A stretch of DNA of 64,000 nt from Limnoperna fortunei (lineage: Eukaryota; Mollusca; Bivalvia; Mytilida; Modiolidae), in NCBI GenBank assembly GCA_944474755.1, contig OX104118.1:68267575-68331574 (forward strand). Reading direction: 5' to 3'. Within the stretch, counting starts at the first letter, position 1. Every line of letters begins with the position of its first letter. Both the position numbers and the translations under genes were made by a program. This document shows, piece after piece, positions 11,984 through 24,900 of this stretch. Under the pieces are notes generated by a model that was not told the DNA's origin, did not search any database, and worked only from the letters and a program-made list of their open reading frames with translations.

Positions 11984-12517
11984 TTTTTGTAATTCAGTTA
12001 AATGTGTTCTTGGATATTAAAAACAGTTCAACGTTGTGGGATAGCATTTAAATGCCATATTTGTTTTATGTTGGTATGTGTTTTATTTTGATGACAGTCA
12101 AAAATCACAGCACCATTAAAATATAAAGGATTTTACTGTAATAATTTGATATATTCTGTGACTCTATTATAAAACTATTAACAGTTATGCAAGATGCAGT
12201 GACACATGTGTTGAAAAACATCTAGGATACACATGTATATAGTTTGTCAAAGGAGATGTTCATGTGTATGTACTTTTCTGACCATATTCTTTTCCATAAC
12301 TTAAGGAAAGATAATTATTTATTAATCTATTAATTATTTTGCAGCTAGGCAAAAATACTGCTTCTTTAGACAGCCATTTCTTCAGATCAATCTTTTTTGG
12401 CACAAATGTTATTTTGAAGGGTATTGGGGTAGAAGTTCTATCCTCTGTATCTATGTATGTGAAAAAACATTTGTAACTCATGTTTCATTGCATTCATGTA
12501 AAGCATTCTCTGACTTT
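11984..12517. other. Unannotated AT-rich DNA
   Basis: Between the R1 element and the AT-rich tandem repeat. No exon-like segment, repeat match or inverted repeat was seen. A 73-codon minus-strand frame at 12260-12481 has no recognisable motif. Confidence 0.5.
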
Positions 12518-12650
12518 ATTGTATTCTTTTATTGATATTGTATACTTTATGCATACTTTATTGTATACTTTTATAGATATTGTATACTTTATGCATACTC
12601 TATTGTACACTTTCATTAATATTGTATACTTTATTCATACTTAATTATAT
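12518..12650. repeat. Short AT-rich tandem repeat before FN3 exon 1
   Basis: Three imperfect units of about 45 bp built on TATTGTATACTTTATGCATA, ending about 15 bp before the acceptor of the first FN3 exon. It may overlap the branch-point and polypyrimidine region of that intron. Confidence 0.7.
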
Positions 12651-12665
12651 TTTGTTCTTCTACAG

Positions 12666-12935
12666 TTAGCTTTCTAACACCAACCTCACTCAGTCTCAAC
12701 TCTAGTGAAACAATTATCACTGTTGCATGGAAAGGACCGTCTGGTCTTCCTATGTACAACATAACATATAACATAGATCTTAAGGGAGGTAACTTCAGCG
12801 AAAATAAGACTGCAACAACAGAGTTTTTTCAGTTTGATGGATTGATTCCTGGCACCAAGTATACCATTAGTGTGACAACCGTAATAAACCATACCATTAT
12901 TACATTAGCAAATGTAACTGATACAAAGTGGACAA
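12666..12935 (+). CDS. Exon encoding FN3 domain 1 (complete domain)
   Basis: 270 nt, phase 1 in and phase 1 out, acceptor TTCTTCTACAG, donor GACAA|GTAAGA. It encodes about 90 residues with FN3 marks: TVAWKGPSG (B-strand Trp), YNITYNI (C strand) and FDGLIPGTKYTISVTTV (E-F Leu and Tyr corner). There are sequons at NIT, NFS, NKT, NHT and NVT. One exon carrying one whole domain between phase-1 introns is the classic shuffling-compatible layout. The first domain in the window is not necessarily the first in the protein. Confidence 0.88.
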
Positions 12936-15900
12936 GTAAGATATCTGTAATGTTTGTTGTTGTGTACTGTTGTTAGTCAATACTCGCTTAAGTTTCAAAG
13001 ACGATCAGCCTGGGTGGGTATTATACAAATTAATTGAGCTGTTTTTGGTAAGAACATTGGATTGGGTACGTTTTATACATATAAATAGAGTATGTAAAAT
13101 TTGTATTATAAAATGTTTAACAGGATAAATTGAGTATTTAGATAAATCAAAAACATCTTTTCCAAGCTGTATTTTCACTTGCATGTTTGTATAAGAGTAT
13201 GTTAATTACACTTCTCTACCATGAACACCTTATATATTTTTTATCAAATACTATAGCCACAGAATCTCTCAATCTAATTATGTTGTGTTCTAGGTCATTG
13301 TACTTATGCACATGCTATAAGATCTAGTCACAATATCTCATTAGTTCTGTCATGGGTCAGCATTAATTCATATTTCATGTAAACATAATATATTAATGAA
13401 ATTGCTCATATAAATTTGATATGAAATGTTAGGATTCATAAACAAGTCAAAGACTAATAATAATCTGTTTCAAACAATTCATATTTCATGTGAGGGACAG
13501 CTGGGGGGGGGGGGTCTTATAATGACTTGATTAGAATTAAATTACCAAGTTATTCCTGGTTTAACATAGGTCTCATTTGCATATCTCAGTATATTTTGAT
13601 CTTACATATCTTATTTATTTTCTTTGGTTTGATGCTCCAAATGTGTAAAAAACAATTAAAGATCCATAACCCTAAGTGTTAACAATACATGTATTATCTG
13701 ATTAAAAAGTCTGTTATAATCTTTAAAGTATTTTTTTAATAATTGGAACTTATTTTCAGTAGTGAGAAGTAATACTTGTAAAAACATGTCTTCAAGAACT
13801 GAAATGTTGGCCATTTTGTTTGTGTAAATGTAAAATAATTACAAAATGTGTTAGAAGCAAATGTTATTTTTAACTTAATGTTAAGGAGTTGTAGATTTCT
13901 GAAATGTGTTTTGCATTTTACATATAACATTCATACAAGTAACAACAAAGACAGTAAATATAAGTATTCCTGTTAAAAATAACACAAGATCAAAGGAACT
14001 AATACAGGTACCAATCTGGATGGGATGTGTTGGAGAAATATACCATTGACTTGAAATGAGGCAGAACAAGAATGTGATTCAGTTCCACCAATGTCTGTTT
14101 AGCCCTAATTAATCATATGGATGTATAAACTTTTGGGATCATACTGACATCATCCGCTGATCCTAGTTAGCCTCTGTCATAAACATTCTCAATGAAAACT
14201 CTTCTATGAAACCACTTAAATCAAACTGAGAACATAGAATCCCAGGATTTTTCTCTATATCCATTCTTCTACACGTGGTCATTTCAAAATTTATTGCCAA
14301 AACTAGCTTAGAAAATGAATTCTATTGCCAATAAGTAAATTACAGTTATTTCCGACCCCACTCACTGAATGATTTAATGGTGTAGGAGTGGGAAGCATCC
14401 AATAAAATTTAATTTTGTAGTTTATAAATAAAACATGCCCTAACTTTAAACACCCTATATTGAACATGTTTATAGTAACATTTGATATAAAAGTAGATAT
14501 TTATTAAATCACTATTTTTATTCTTTAAACTGAAATAAAATGAAATTAAGAAATAATTCATGGCTGCCCCAATTGTATGAATTATTTAAATATAGGTACG
14601 CTATATTCATGAATATTTTGCTACGAGCATAAGGGAGTGGTAAAATATCATGAATATAATGACTACCCATATTTATAGTTGAAATACTATGAGCTCTCAT
14701 GTATTTTCTACCTATTTGATCAATTAATTCCAAAAATAGATAACAGCTGTTTTAAAAACTGCTTCAATCTGTTTCTTTAAGGCTCTTAATCAGAAAGAGC
14801 TGGACATTTAATTTGCAGCTAAACTCAGGTAACTTTAAAGATCTAAACTGGAAGATTGTCATAGTGTATAATGCAGATGGAACAAGTCAGAAGTTTAAAG
14901 TCACCTGAGTCACATGTGAGTAGCTGCAATTTAAATGTCCAAGCTATCAATAATGAAGAGCTGTAAAGAAAACAGAATGAAACAGTTTTCTAAACAGCTG
15001 TTATTTGTATTAAGAATTGGTTGACCAATAGGTAGAAAATACCTGACAAGTCATTGTATTTTGACTATAAATAATCCATAAAATAGGGACAGACATGAAT
15101 TATTTCGATTCTGATTTATATAGAAATGTAATGTATCTCGCCTAGCCCTACATAGGTAAGGTTTATTTTGTCTGTTCCAATTTCCGAGATCCTCCATTTT
15201 ACAAAATTATATTATTTTTCCTGTGTAATATTAGATAGAAAAAAGGAAGAATTATAAATTAACAACAAACTAACAAAAAAATTTACCAATCAGAATAAAG
15301 AACCACAAAATTGAATGCTTCATTACATCAGTCATATCTGTATCATAGCCATATCTGTAACTGTGTGTTGCTGTTTTTGTGTGGCAACTGCTTATTGCAT
15401 TTGGTCGAGCTTATGCTCTTGTTGTAGATCCAAAATGGTGCAAATTTTAAATTTTTTTTCAACAGTTTATCAGCATTTTGAAATTTGGTTGTGTTTTTAT
15501 TTTCATACACTAAAACATCGTGTGTGTTGGAGGCAGGAAAAGTTTTGCCGTTTGTCCATTACCATTGAAAGTAGTTGCAAACAATGCAAGGTCCCTTAAA
15601 AACACAACACAGGTATCTTTGAAACGTTTTTTTTATATTGGATTTTCATAATACAAAGGTGCAATATTGAATGATAAAAAAAGACAAGCAAAAAAGTGCA
15701 TTAGCACATGGGGTGTGAAATGGCTAGAACAGGCATATTTTATTAAATATTTAAATGGAGGTTTGAAAGACGTCATATAAGAATAAATTATTTACACATG
15801 TTACATTGATTTGTAACTTGTAGAGTCCTGGGATGCTTTCCACTGAGTTGAATCAGTTTTATTCATTTGTCATGTAAGGTAGACAATTCCCTAACTTACA

Positions 15901-18900
15901 GTAGGGCCATTATGGATTTTAAGTGCGCTCATCCAAGTGTATGAAAATCTGTCAATCACCTTTTTGAATCTATCAATAAAATTTTTCATTTCCTTAGTAT
16001 GTTTAAGGGCTTTCTCCACCTCTGCTATGAAAAAAAACACTAGCTTTAAACTACAATTGAGCAATAATTTATTAGTTTAGTCTTTTCTTTTTAGAACCAA
16101 ATCCACCAAATTGTCCACCATTTAAAAATGGATACATGGCTCCAAACATTACTGTCACATGGAACATAACAGCAGGTGGTGTTCATGGTTACGCAGGAAC
16201 GTTTAATGGAAGCGTTTTTAATGTGACAAAGCCACTAGTAGTATTTCATTATACAAAACCAGGGGAAAACTATACAATGACCATACAATCATATGTCAAA
16301 GGTGACGTTAGTACCATCTACTCCAATCTTACAACCTGCACAGTTAGGACAGAATCAGAAGGTAAATTTATATGATTCAGAGTAGACCATAATATGACAG
16401 GGGAATAAACGAGTTTCACGTTATCTGTGTTTCTAAAAATAGATTGCTCTTATCAGTTCATAATGAGGCTAAGGGTGTATAGATCTCTGTAGCTTCTGTA
16501 ACGGACAATGGCATCGAATGTAAACATTACACAAAAATACGTTCTAGATCAATTATGGATCATGAGATGTGTTAAAAGAAATTTTAAGAGAAATGGCAAT
16601 TTAAGCATGTTTGTCACAAGGAAGATTTTAGTTGCCAGGTGTTGTCATTTAATCAGCTGTAGCTGTTCGAAAGAATGCAACTTCTGATGATGGGTCAAAC
16701 GAGGAGCTCGGACATTGCTGACAATTTCAGTCCTCTTCTTAATTTAGATTCCATCAAGGAAATAGTATTTAAAGAACTTAATTAACAGCCAAAAAGCGAC
16801 TGTGACATACAGACCATAGACAATTTTCGCTGTGCAATTTTCATTAGGGTAAAAATACTTCGTAAATTAATAGGACTAAAAAATATTGTGACTTGGTTAT
16901 GAAAAAGGTGACACGTATAAAAAGATAAAATCCTACAATTTTTTCCCCAAAAGGTAGTGTTACCCCAACATGTACATGTATAATCGAAGTTAAACTTATG
17001 AAAAAGTTAGTCCAAAGACATAATTATATATTCAATATCTAAACCTACAATTTGTATACTTCCATTCCCAAAGTGAACATTTTGAAAAACAATAACATGA
17101 ATAATTCATCAAAAGTTCTCTCAAATGGTTAAAAATACCAAAGAAAATATGACTTTGAATATATGTGGGGAGGAGGGGTCATCATCCCGAATTTCTGATC
17201 ACAATATTAGAAAATCCTGGATTCCCGGTCGTACAATTGACATTATCCCAAATTCCTGAAAAATTCAGAACGTTAATCAATATAAAATTATCCAGATGTT
17301 GTAAATTTGGCCAATATTGAAAAGTAGATCAACCTGAAGTATACTAATTTGAAATAATGTTCATACTATTTTATTATAAGAAACGAAAAGCAAGTTCAGC
17401 ATTGTAATGGGATAAGCTAGAATGACACTTGTTAACTGTGATAATATGATATTCCCTGGTATTTGGAATCCCTGCGTACCAAATAAACCATAAAAATTAA
17501 TACCGGTAACTTTATATCCTAAATTCCTGGCGAAAAAATGTGTTCTTTCCCTAATCTCCCTTACGTTTTAATCCTAAATTCCCGGTCAAATTTTAACCAA
17601 ATCCCGATTTCCCGTTAAAACAAATACCCAACCCTGGCGTCCCGAAAAAGGTTCTCCCTAAACTCATATATGGCCACCTACTTGAATTTGGACGATTTTC
17701 CTTTATTCAGCATTGTAAACAACAAATTCATAACTGCATTTATTGTGGCATTTATCATGTTTATTTCAAATGATTAAAATCAATAATAAATTACAGATGT
17801 TTAAACCAAATTAACGTTGCAAAGCGAATATGAAATAATAACAGAAACTTAGAAAGTAAAGCAATTTATTAATGATACAACAAAAAAACACAAATATTTA
17901 TACATCTATTCTCGAAGGCTGATTGGACTGTTACACCCTTAGCTTCGATCTCGCTAAACTTCCGGTATATTCTACAATCCTAACCAAATCGGAATAAACA
18001 TGTTGTGAAAAGGGTATATTGGAGTAATATTCAGTTGTTTTAGTTGTGTTTGTTGTATACAAGTACTATTATAATATTCATTAACCAGATGTCAATAAAA
18101 TTTATTATATAGGATGTTAATGAGGTAGAACCATATGTAATCTGTCTTTAGTTTCAACCAAATGAAAGTCAATCCAAAATCTGGCTCCAGTATCTTCACC
18201 CAAGTCTTTTATATATATTTCCAAAATGAATATTCCCGAATTTAGAAGCTCAGGGAATGTTGGTTTTTTTTGCATCTGACTTGTTTATTATTACCAACAA
18301 GTACCTCATAACAATTAGATGAAGTTGACCAATATATTTATATGTATTTTTAATATTCAGTAAAACCTCATTTTGTTCTATATATGTTTATACAAAAAAC
18401 CCTGTTTTTCGAACACAGATTTCTTGAATGCTTATACTCATTTGAAGGTCTTCATGTATATCAACACCAATAATTTGAACTAAAATTATAGGCATCTGTG
18501 AGAAACAATTAATTTCAGGTACAACGACCCAGATAAAAGAAGCCATAACAACTAGTACACGTAGTTATATTTAACAAAATAACAGGTAATAACTGGTGAG
18601 GAGTTATAACAAATAAAAGGGCATAAAATGTTTTTTTAATTAAACATATTAACTGTACCGGGTGGAAGATAAATAAAAAAAATCCAATAAATAATCAATT
18701 ATGACTTTTTATGATAATTGCAGTTTAATTGATATTAAAAGACAATTGTTAAGCAAATAATAATTAGGATAAAAATGTGTTTCCTGTTAAAACTCTGGAA
18801 ATTATTAAATAAATAATTTAACTGTAATAGTAGATAATCTTGTACAACTGAACTCTTTTTGAGTAATCAATGGAAGTAAATAATAACTGATATGCAAAAT

Positions 18901-21900
18901 AGAAAATAAACAATCTATTATACATTGTTTCATAAATTCATGAAATAAACATCTACATACATTAAAAGAAATTTAAGTCCCAAAAATGTTGCACCTCATG
19001 TAGAACATTAACAAGCAAATGTAAAATAGGTTCTCAACACATACATTTTAGAAACTGTTTTTGCAAGTTTGAGTTATCAAACTTCTACTGTATGCTAAAA
19101 CATAACAATATTGTTGTTAAGCTTTGATGGCACTATCTTTTCTGTCAGTTCTGACAATTTTATGGTCTGTCTGCAGGTTATTTAATCATTTGCATCTCCA
19201 CGTAGGGACTTAGTAATGATCTGCGTCTGTGCGTCTTGCATCAAACTTTTGTGGACACATCTCCTCTGAAACAGCTGAACAAATTTTGTATGGTTGTTAG
19301 TCAACTGATGTTGTTGATCATGTCGCAACGACATTTTGATTTGAACAATTTTATAGGGGCTATGGGACTTTATTGACTTAGTGCATTTTATGTCAAAGGA
19401 ACTTTTTGTGGGCACAAATCCTCTGAAACTGCTTGACGGATTGCTTTGATATTTGGTAGGTTTAATTGTTTTGATTGGTAGATGTGCATACTTTCACATC
19501 ATTTTGAATCGTCAGATTTTCTAGGAGTTATGAGATTTTGACCATTTCAACAATATAATACTAAGGGTAGATCTTGTGGATGCATATCCTCTGAAACCAC
19601 TTGACAGATTGCTTTAATGTTTAGAAGGATTAAATTTATGTGTAGATGTGCATACTCTACCATCGTTATACTCCCACTATGAATAATAATGGGGTATATT
19701 GGTTTACCCCTGTCTGTCCATCCCAATCCGTCCTTCGGTTTGCAACATAACTTTCATAGCAGTTTTCTCAGCAACTACTTATCACAACCACTTAAAATTT
19801 TATGTTGACCTAGCCATGTGGTCCTATATTGCGAGTACCGATTTCAGGCCTGTCACATATCTACTTCCTGTTTGCCGACATAGTCAATTTACAACATTAA
19901 TGGTCAATGGATGAAGATTTTCTTATCAGTTTTCAAAGCAACTACTTATAACAACCTCTTGAAATTTTATATGTGGCCTTACTATGTGGTCTTATATTGT
20001 GAGTACCTAATACAGTTCTGTTGCATATTTACTTCCTGTCTATCAACTTAGTCAATTTTCAACATTAGTGGTCAGTGGATGAAAATTTGCGTAATAGTTT
20101 TCTCAGCAACTACTTATCACAACCACTTGAAATTTTATATGTTACCTTACCATGTGGTCCTATATTGCAAGTACTGATTTCATGTCTGTTGCATGTCTAC
20201 TTCATTATTACCGACGTAGTCAATTCAATGATGATCATGTGGACAGTTTTCTATGAAACCGCTCGACACATTGCTTGATATTATTAGGATTAAGTGTGAT
20301 GATGTGGAGATGTGTATACTCTAAGATCATTTTGACATCATCAAAATTTGTAGGAGTTACGGAAAATTTCAGTAATATAATTAATACAATGGTAGATATT
20401 GTGGATGTATCTCCTCTAAAACTGCTTGACAGATTGACAGATTGCTTTGATGTTTGGAAGGATGAATTGTTATAATGTATAGATGTGCAAAGTCTACCAA
20501 TATTTTGATTCATCAAATTTTGTAGGAGTTATGGAACAGACCATTTCAGCAAAATAATACAATGGTAGATCTTGTGGATGCATGTCTGAAACTGTTCCAT
20601 GGATTGCTTTGATATTTAATAGGATTATTGTGATGTGTAGATGTGCACTACCACCATTTTGATTTGTCAACTTTTTTAGGAGTTATGGGACTTTGATCAT
20701 TTTAACAATATAGAACAAGACTGAAAGCTAATTTTATCAAGCACTCAACTAAAGTTTGCTCATTCTGATGAAGATTTTTCATGTAGTTGCTTATCTCTTC
20801 CCAAATTCCTGTTCAAACAATTCTAATATTACATGCATATTATTTTTTTTGGAAACTAAATGTATCACAAAATTTGGTTTACATTTTAGTTTCTCACACC
20901 TCTTAGGCAATTTAATACTGCAGCGGTAGAGGAAATTTGGCTACATGTAGTAACTTGCCTTTGTTTTTTAAGTCAAAAGGACCTCCAGAATAAAAACTAG
21001 ATGCCATATGCTAAAACAAGATCCTTTACTAATGTTTAACTGCTAAAAACAACTTTCTCATTTATTGATGAGGATTGCCATTTTTTCTTGATGAAGATAT
21101 GGGTGATCTTACTAAGGAAGTCCTGCTTCTTCCCATAATGAAAACTGCACATCATGATATAGATGAAAAATCCCTGAAGTGATGTAGAACCTTGAATAAA
21201 CAAAAAAATCAACAACATGTCAAAGTTCATGACATGTGTTTTTACTTTTAAGTTTCTTTTTTTACAGAAATAATTAACTAGTGTATTAGGTTATATAAGT
21301 ACTGATAAAAACAGACCATTTTGTAATTCTCTGTTTATATTTTTCAACAGTCCCAGGTCCACCCAATAATGTGACAGTTGGAGATAAAACTAGTATGAGC
21401 ATTGACTTACACATACTCAAAACTGATATGCCAAAAGGAGACATCATACAGTATAAATTCATGCTGTACAGCAAAAGTTACAAGGATCAAGAATTTAACT
21501 TCAATAGGACTGTAGAGCTAACTGTTACAACTGGAGATACATATACCATTTCTGGACTTGATGGTGGTATGTTTTGTGGTTATTATTTAAACTGCTATTG
21601 ACTACAATATACTATAGAGAAATAACTTCCGTGCAATTGTAATAAATGTAATACATACTGCTATTTGCTATGGAGTTTCTTTGTTTGATCTGACTTTGCA
21701 GATATTAATAAAATATTTTGTGCATTTTTCAGCTATATTAATTTATATAAAAAAGGCAATACAATTTATTAAATGATAGAAATGGAATTGCTGAAATTGG
21801 CTAAAAATGTGATGTTTTATAAAAAAAATCAGTATACAGCATTATTTTATGAGATGGAAGTAATTGTAACAAGCAAAGTAGATGGATTATATAATTAACT

Positions 21901-24900
21901 AATATTTCCTTTATATTTCCCAGGAACCTATTACTTCATACAGGTGTACACAGTAAATGATATGTATACCAGTTCTGAATTCAATGTGACTGAAGTCAGA
22001 ACTGCTGAGGGCAGTAAGTATAAATAGACCCCTTAGATATAAACAATATACAATTAATGATTTTGTTAAAGTCGCTATCAGGATTTATTAGCCAGAAGAA
22101 AATGAAGTATTCACCTACTGGCTAGGCGAGGTGATTATACATTTTTGAGGGCTGAGAAATCCTGATAGCGACCATATATCAAAGTCAGTAATTGTTTTAT
22201 TACATTCACCATCTTCCTTTTAAAAAAACGCAGAATGCTTACATTTTGTAATTTGTTGTAATGCTGGATACCCTTAATTATTTCTGTTAATACTGCCTTT
22301 TGATATTGATTTGCCGATAATCCTGAAATTCCAGTTTAATCACATTTCATATATTGAAAATAGTATAAATAAATCAATAATTTTATTCTTTATTCTTTAA
22401 CATTTTTTAACATTATATTTGATAAATACAGATGATTCAATGACCACTAAAATTGAAATTTATAGTTATGTTGGAACAGTCATGAAAAACGGGCTTGAAC
22501 TTGGTCAAAATCAGGTCAATATTGGATTCTGCTTACTGCTGTGCATTGGAATCATGCAACAGAAAAAAATTGCCATATTTTTATGTAATTTTAGTACTGT
22601 TGCGGTTTATCGTGACCTGAAAGTTGTTTTTATACCAATAAAAAACATGCAAAGTTCTATTCATGTAATAAAGTTTTTTATTGCTGTAATTCTTCTGCAT
22701 TTGATATCAATATTAATAGATTGTTTTTAGCTCACTGGACCGAAGGTCATTGGGCCATTTTTTTTCAAACTTGGCCACAGTCATTCTTAGGGTTCCTAGT
22801 TTCAAGTTTGTACCCAGGGTTTTGATCAACAGACATATATGGCCACTGTTACTAAAAATAGAACATGGGGGTCAGCACAGGTTTTTGATCATTATCTCAA
22901 AAATTATAATAGCTATAGAGAAAACCATTACTTCAAATTGATCAGCACATTAAGGTCTACAAGAGTTGCTATTAGTGTGAAGTTGTGTATTAGCTCTTGT
23001 AGGAGTTATTGCCCTTTATTGACGATTTTTGACAAAATTTTTGGTATATACAATATAACCTGAAAACTATATGAGGTAGAGTGAAACTGTAAATGGCAAA
23101 AATGATCAGGAATAAAAGCCCTACAATTCACTTGATTGGTCTGAAATAGTTAAATGACCCCTTATATGAGTTATTGCCCTTAAATGGTAATTTTTTATGA
23201 AATTTTCCGTTTTTGTCCTGTAACTTTAAAACTATAACAGCTAGAGTAAAACTGTAAATAGCAAAAATAATCAGCAATACAAGCCCTACAATTCACTTAA
23301 TTGGTCTGAAATTGTCAGAGGACTTATACAAATAAACCACAAAATATCATCCGCCATCTCTAAATTGTAGTTACTACTTTTAACACTGCATCAATGACTT
23401 TAACTACAGTACATTTTGGAAAATGTGCAAAAGCTACAGAACTGTTAAAGCTATTCTTTACATGAATGTGTATTATAGGTTCTCTACAAAGTGTATGTTT
23501 TTTGTTCCAATCAGAAATCCATGGCTATAACAACAGCTTAAATTTACACAACAAAAGTCTAGACAAACTCTAAGGGTTCTTTTCTGAAACAGATAAAGCA
23601 GCTAAAACCAAACTTTTCAGCCATATTCATCGGATAGGCCTCGAGAAAGTTTATAATTTGAATGCTAATTAGAAATTCCAAATGGCCACCTGCCTTCAAA
23701 ACGGAAGTTAACACTGAACCCAATGGGAAAATGCCTTTAGTTTGTGTCTTCTGGTTAAACCCAAAGTTGTAAATGAATGTTCCTTTACAATGGTATGTTT
23801 TTATGCTGATTGGAAATATTATTAGGCACCTTAGGCTAATATTGACCCTTATGAGAAAATATTCAAGTTTTTGTCTCGCCTGCGACGAAAGTCGCTGGAG
23901 GCGAGACATATGTATGGGAATCCGGCGGCGGCGGCGGCGGCGGCGGCGTAAACACTTGACATCTTGCTTCATATCTTTGTAAGCCCAAGCCCTAGGTCCA
24001 TCAAATTTGGTCCAGAGGTAGCTTATGATGAGTACTTGCCAGTCAGTCACCTGTCACCTGACCTTGACCTCAATTTCACGGTCCAGCGACTACGTTAAAG
24101 TTTTTGGGTTACGACAGTTCCTCTGTAACTACGCATGGTAGGATGACAATATTTGGTGTATAGGTTGCTGATGACTAGTACATGACTGTCTGGTAGGTGT
24201 CACCTGACCTTGACCTCAATTTCACGGTCCAGCGACTATGTTAAAGTTTTTGGGTTACGACAGTTCCTCTGTAACTACGCATGGTAGGATGACAATATTT
24301 GGTGTATAGGTTGCTGATGACTAGTACATGACTGTCTGGTAGGTGTCACCTGACCTTGACCTCAATTTCACGGTCCAGCGACTACGTTAAAGTTTTGGGG
24401 TTACGACAGTTCCTCTGTAACTACGCATGGTAGGATGACAATATTTGGTGTATAGGTTGCTGATGACTAGTACATGACTGTCTAGTAGGTGTCACCTGAC
24501 CTTGACCTCAATTTCACGGTCCAGCGACTACGTTAAAGTTTTGGGGTTACGACAGTTCCTCTGTAACTACGCATGGTAGGATGACAATATTTGGTATATA
24601 GGTTGCTGATGACTAGTACATGACTGTCTGGTAGGTGTCACCTGACCTTGACCTCAATTTCACGGTCCAGCGACTACGTTAAAGTTTAGGGGTTACGACA
24701 GTTCCTCTGTAACTATGCATGGTAGGATGACAATATTAGGTGTATAGGTTGCTGATGACTAGTACATGACTGTCTGGTAGGTGTCACCTGACCTTGACCT
24801 CAATTTCACGGTCCAGCGACTACGTTAAAGTTTTGGGGTTACGACAGTTCCTCTGTAACTACGCATGGTAGGATGACAATATTTGGTGTATAGGTTGCTG

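Noticed and set aside
23559..24050. 163-codon minus frame with an Arg-rich run, and similar frames at 10690 and 50601
   Set aside because: Arg runs come from the CGG tract of R1; the same peptide appears in each R1 copy because the DNA repeats.
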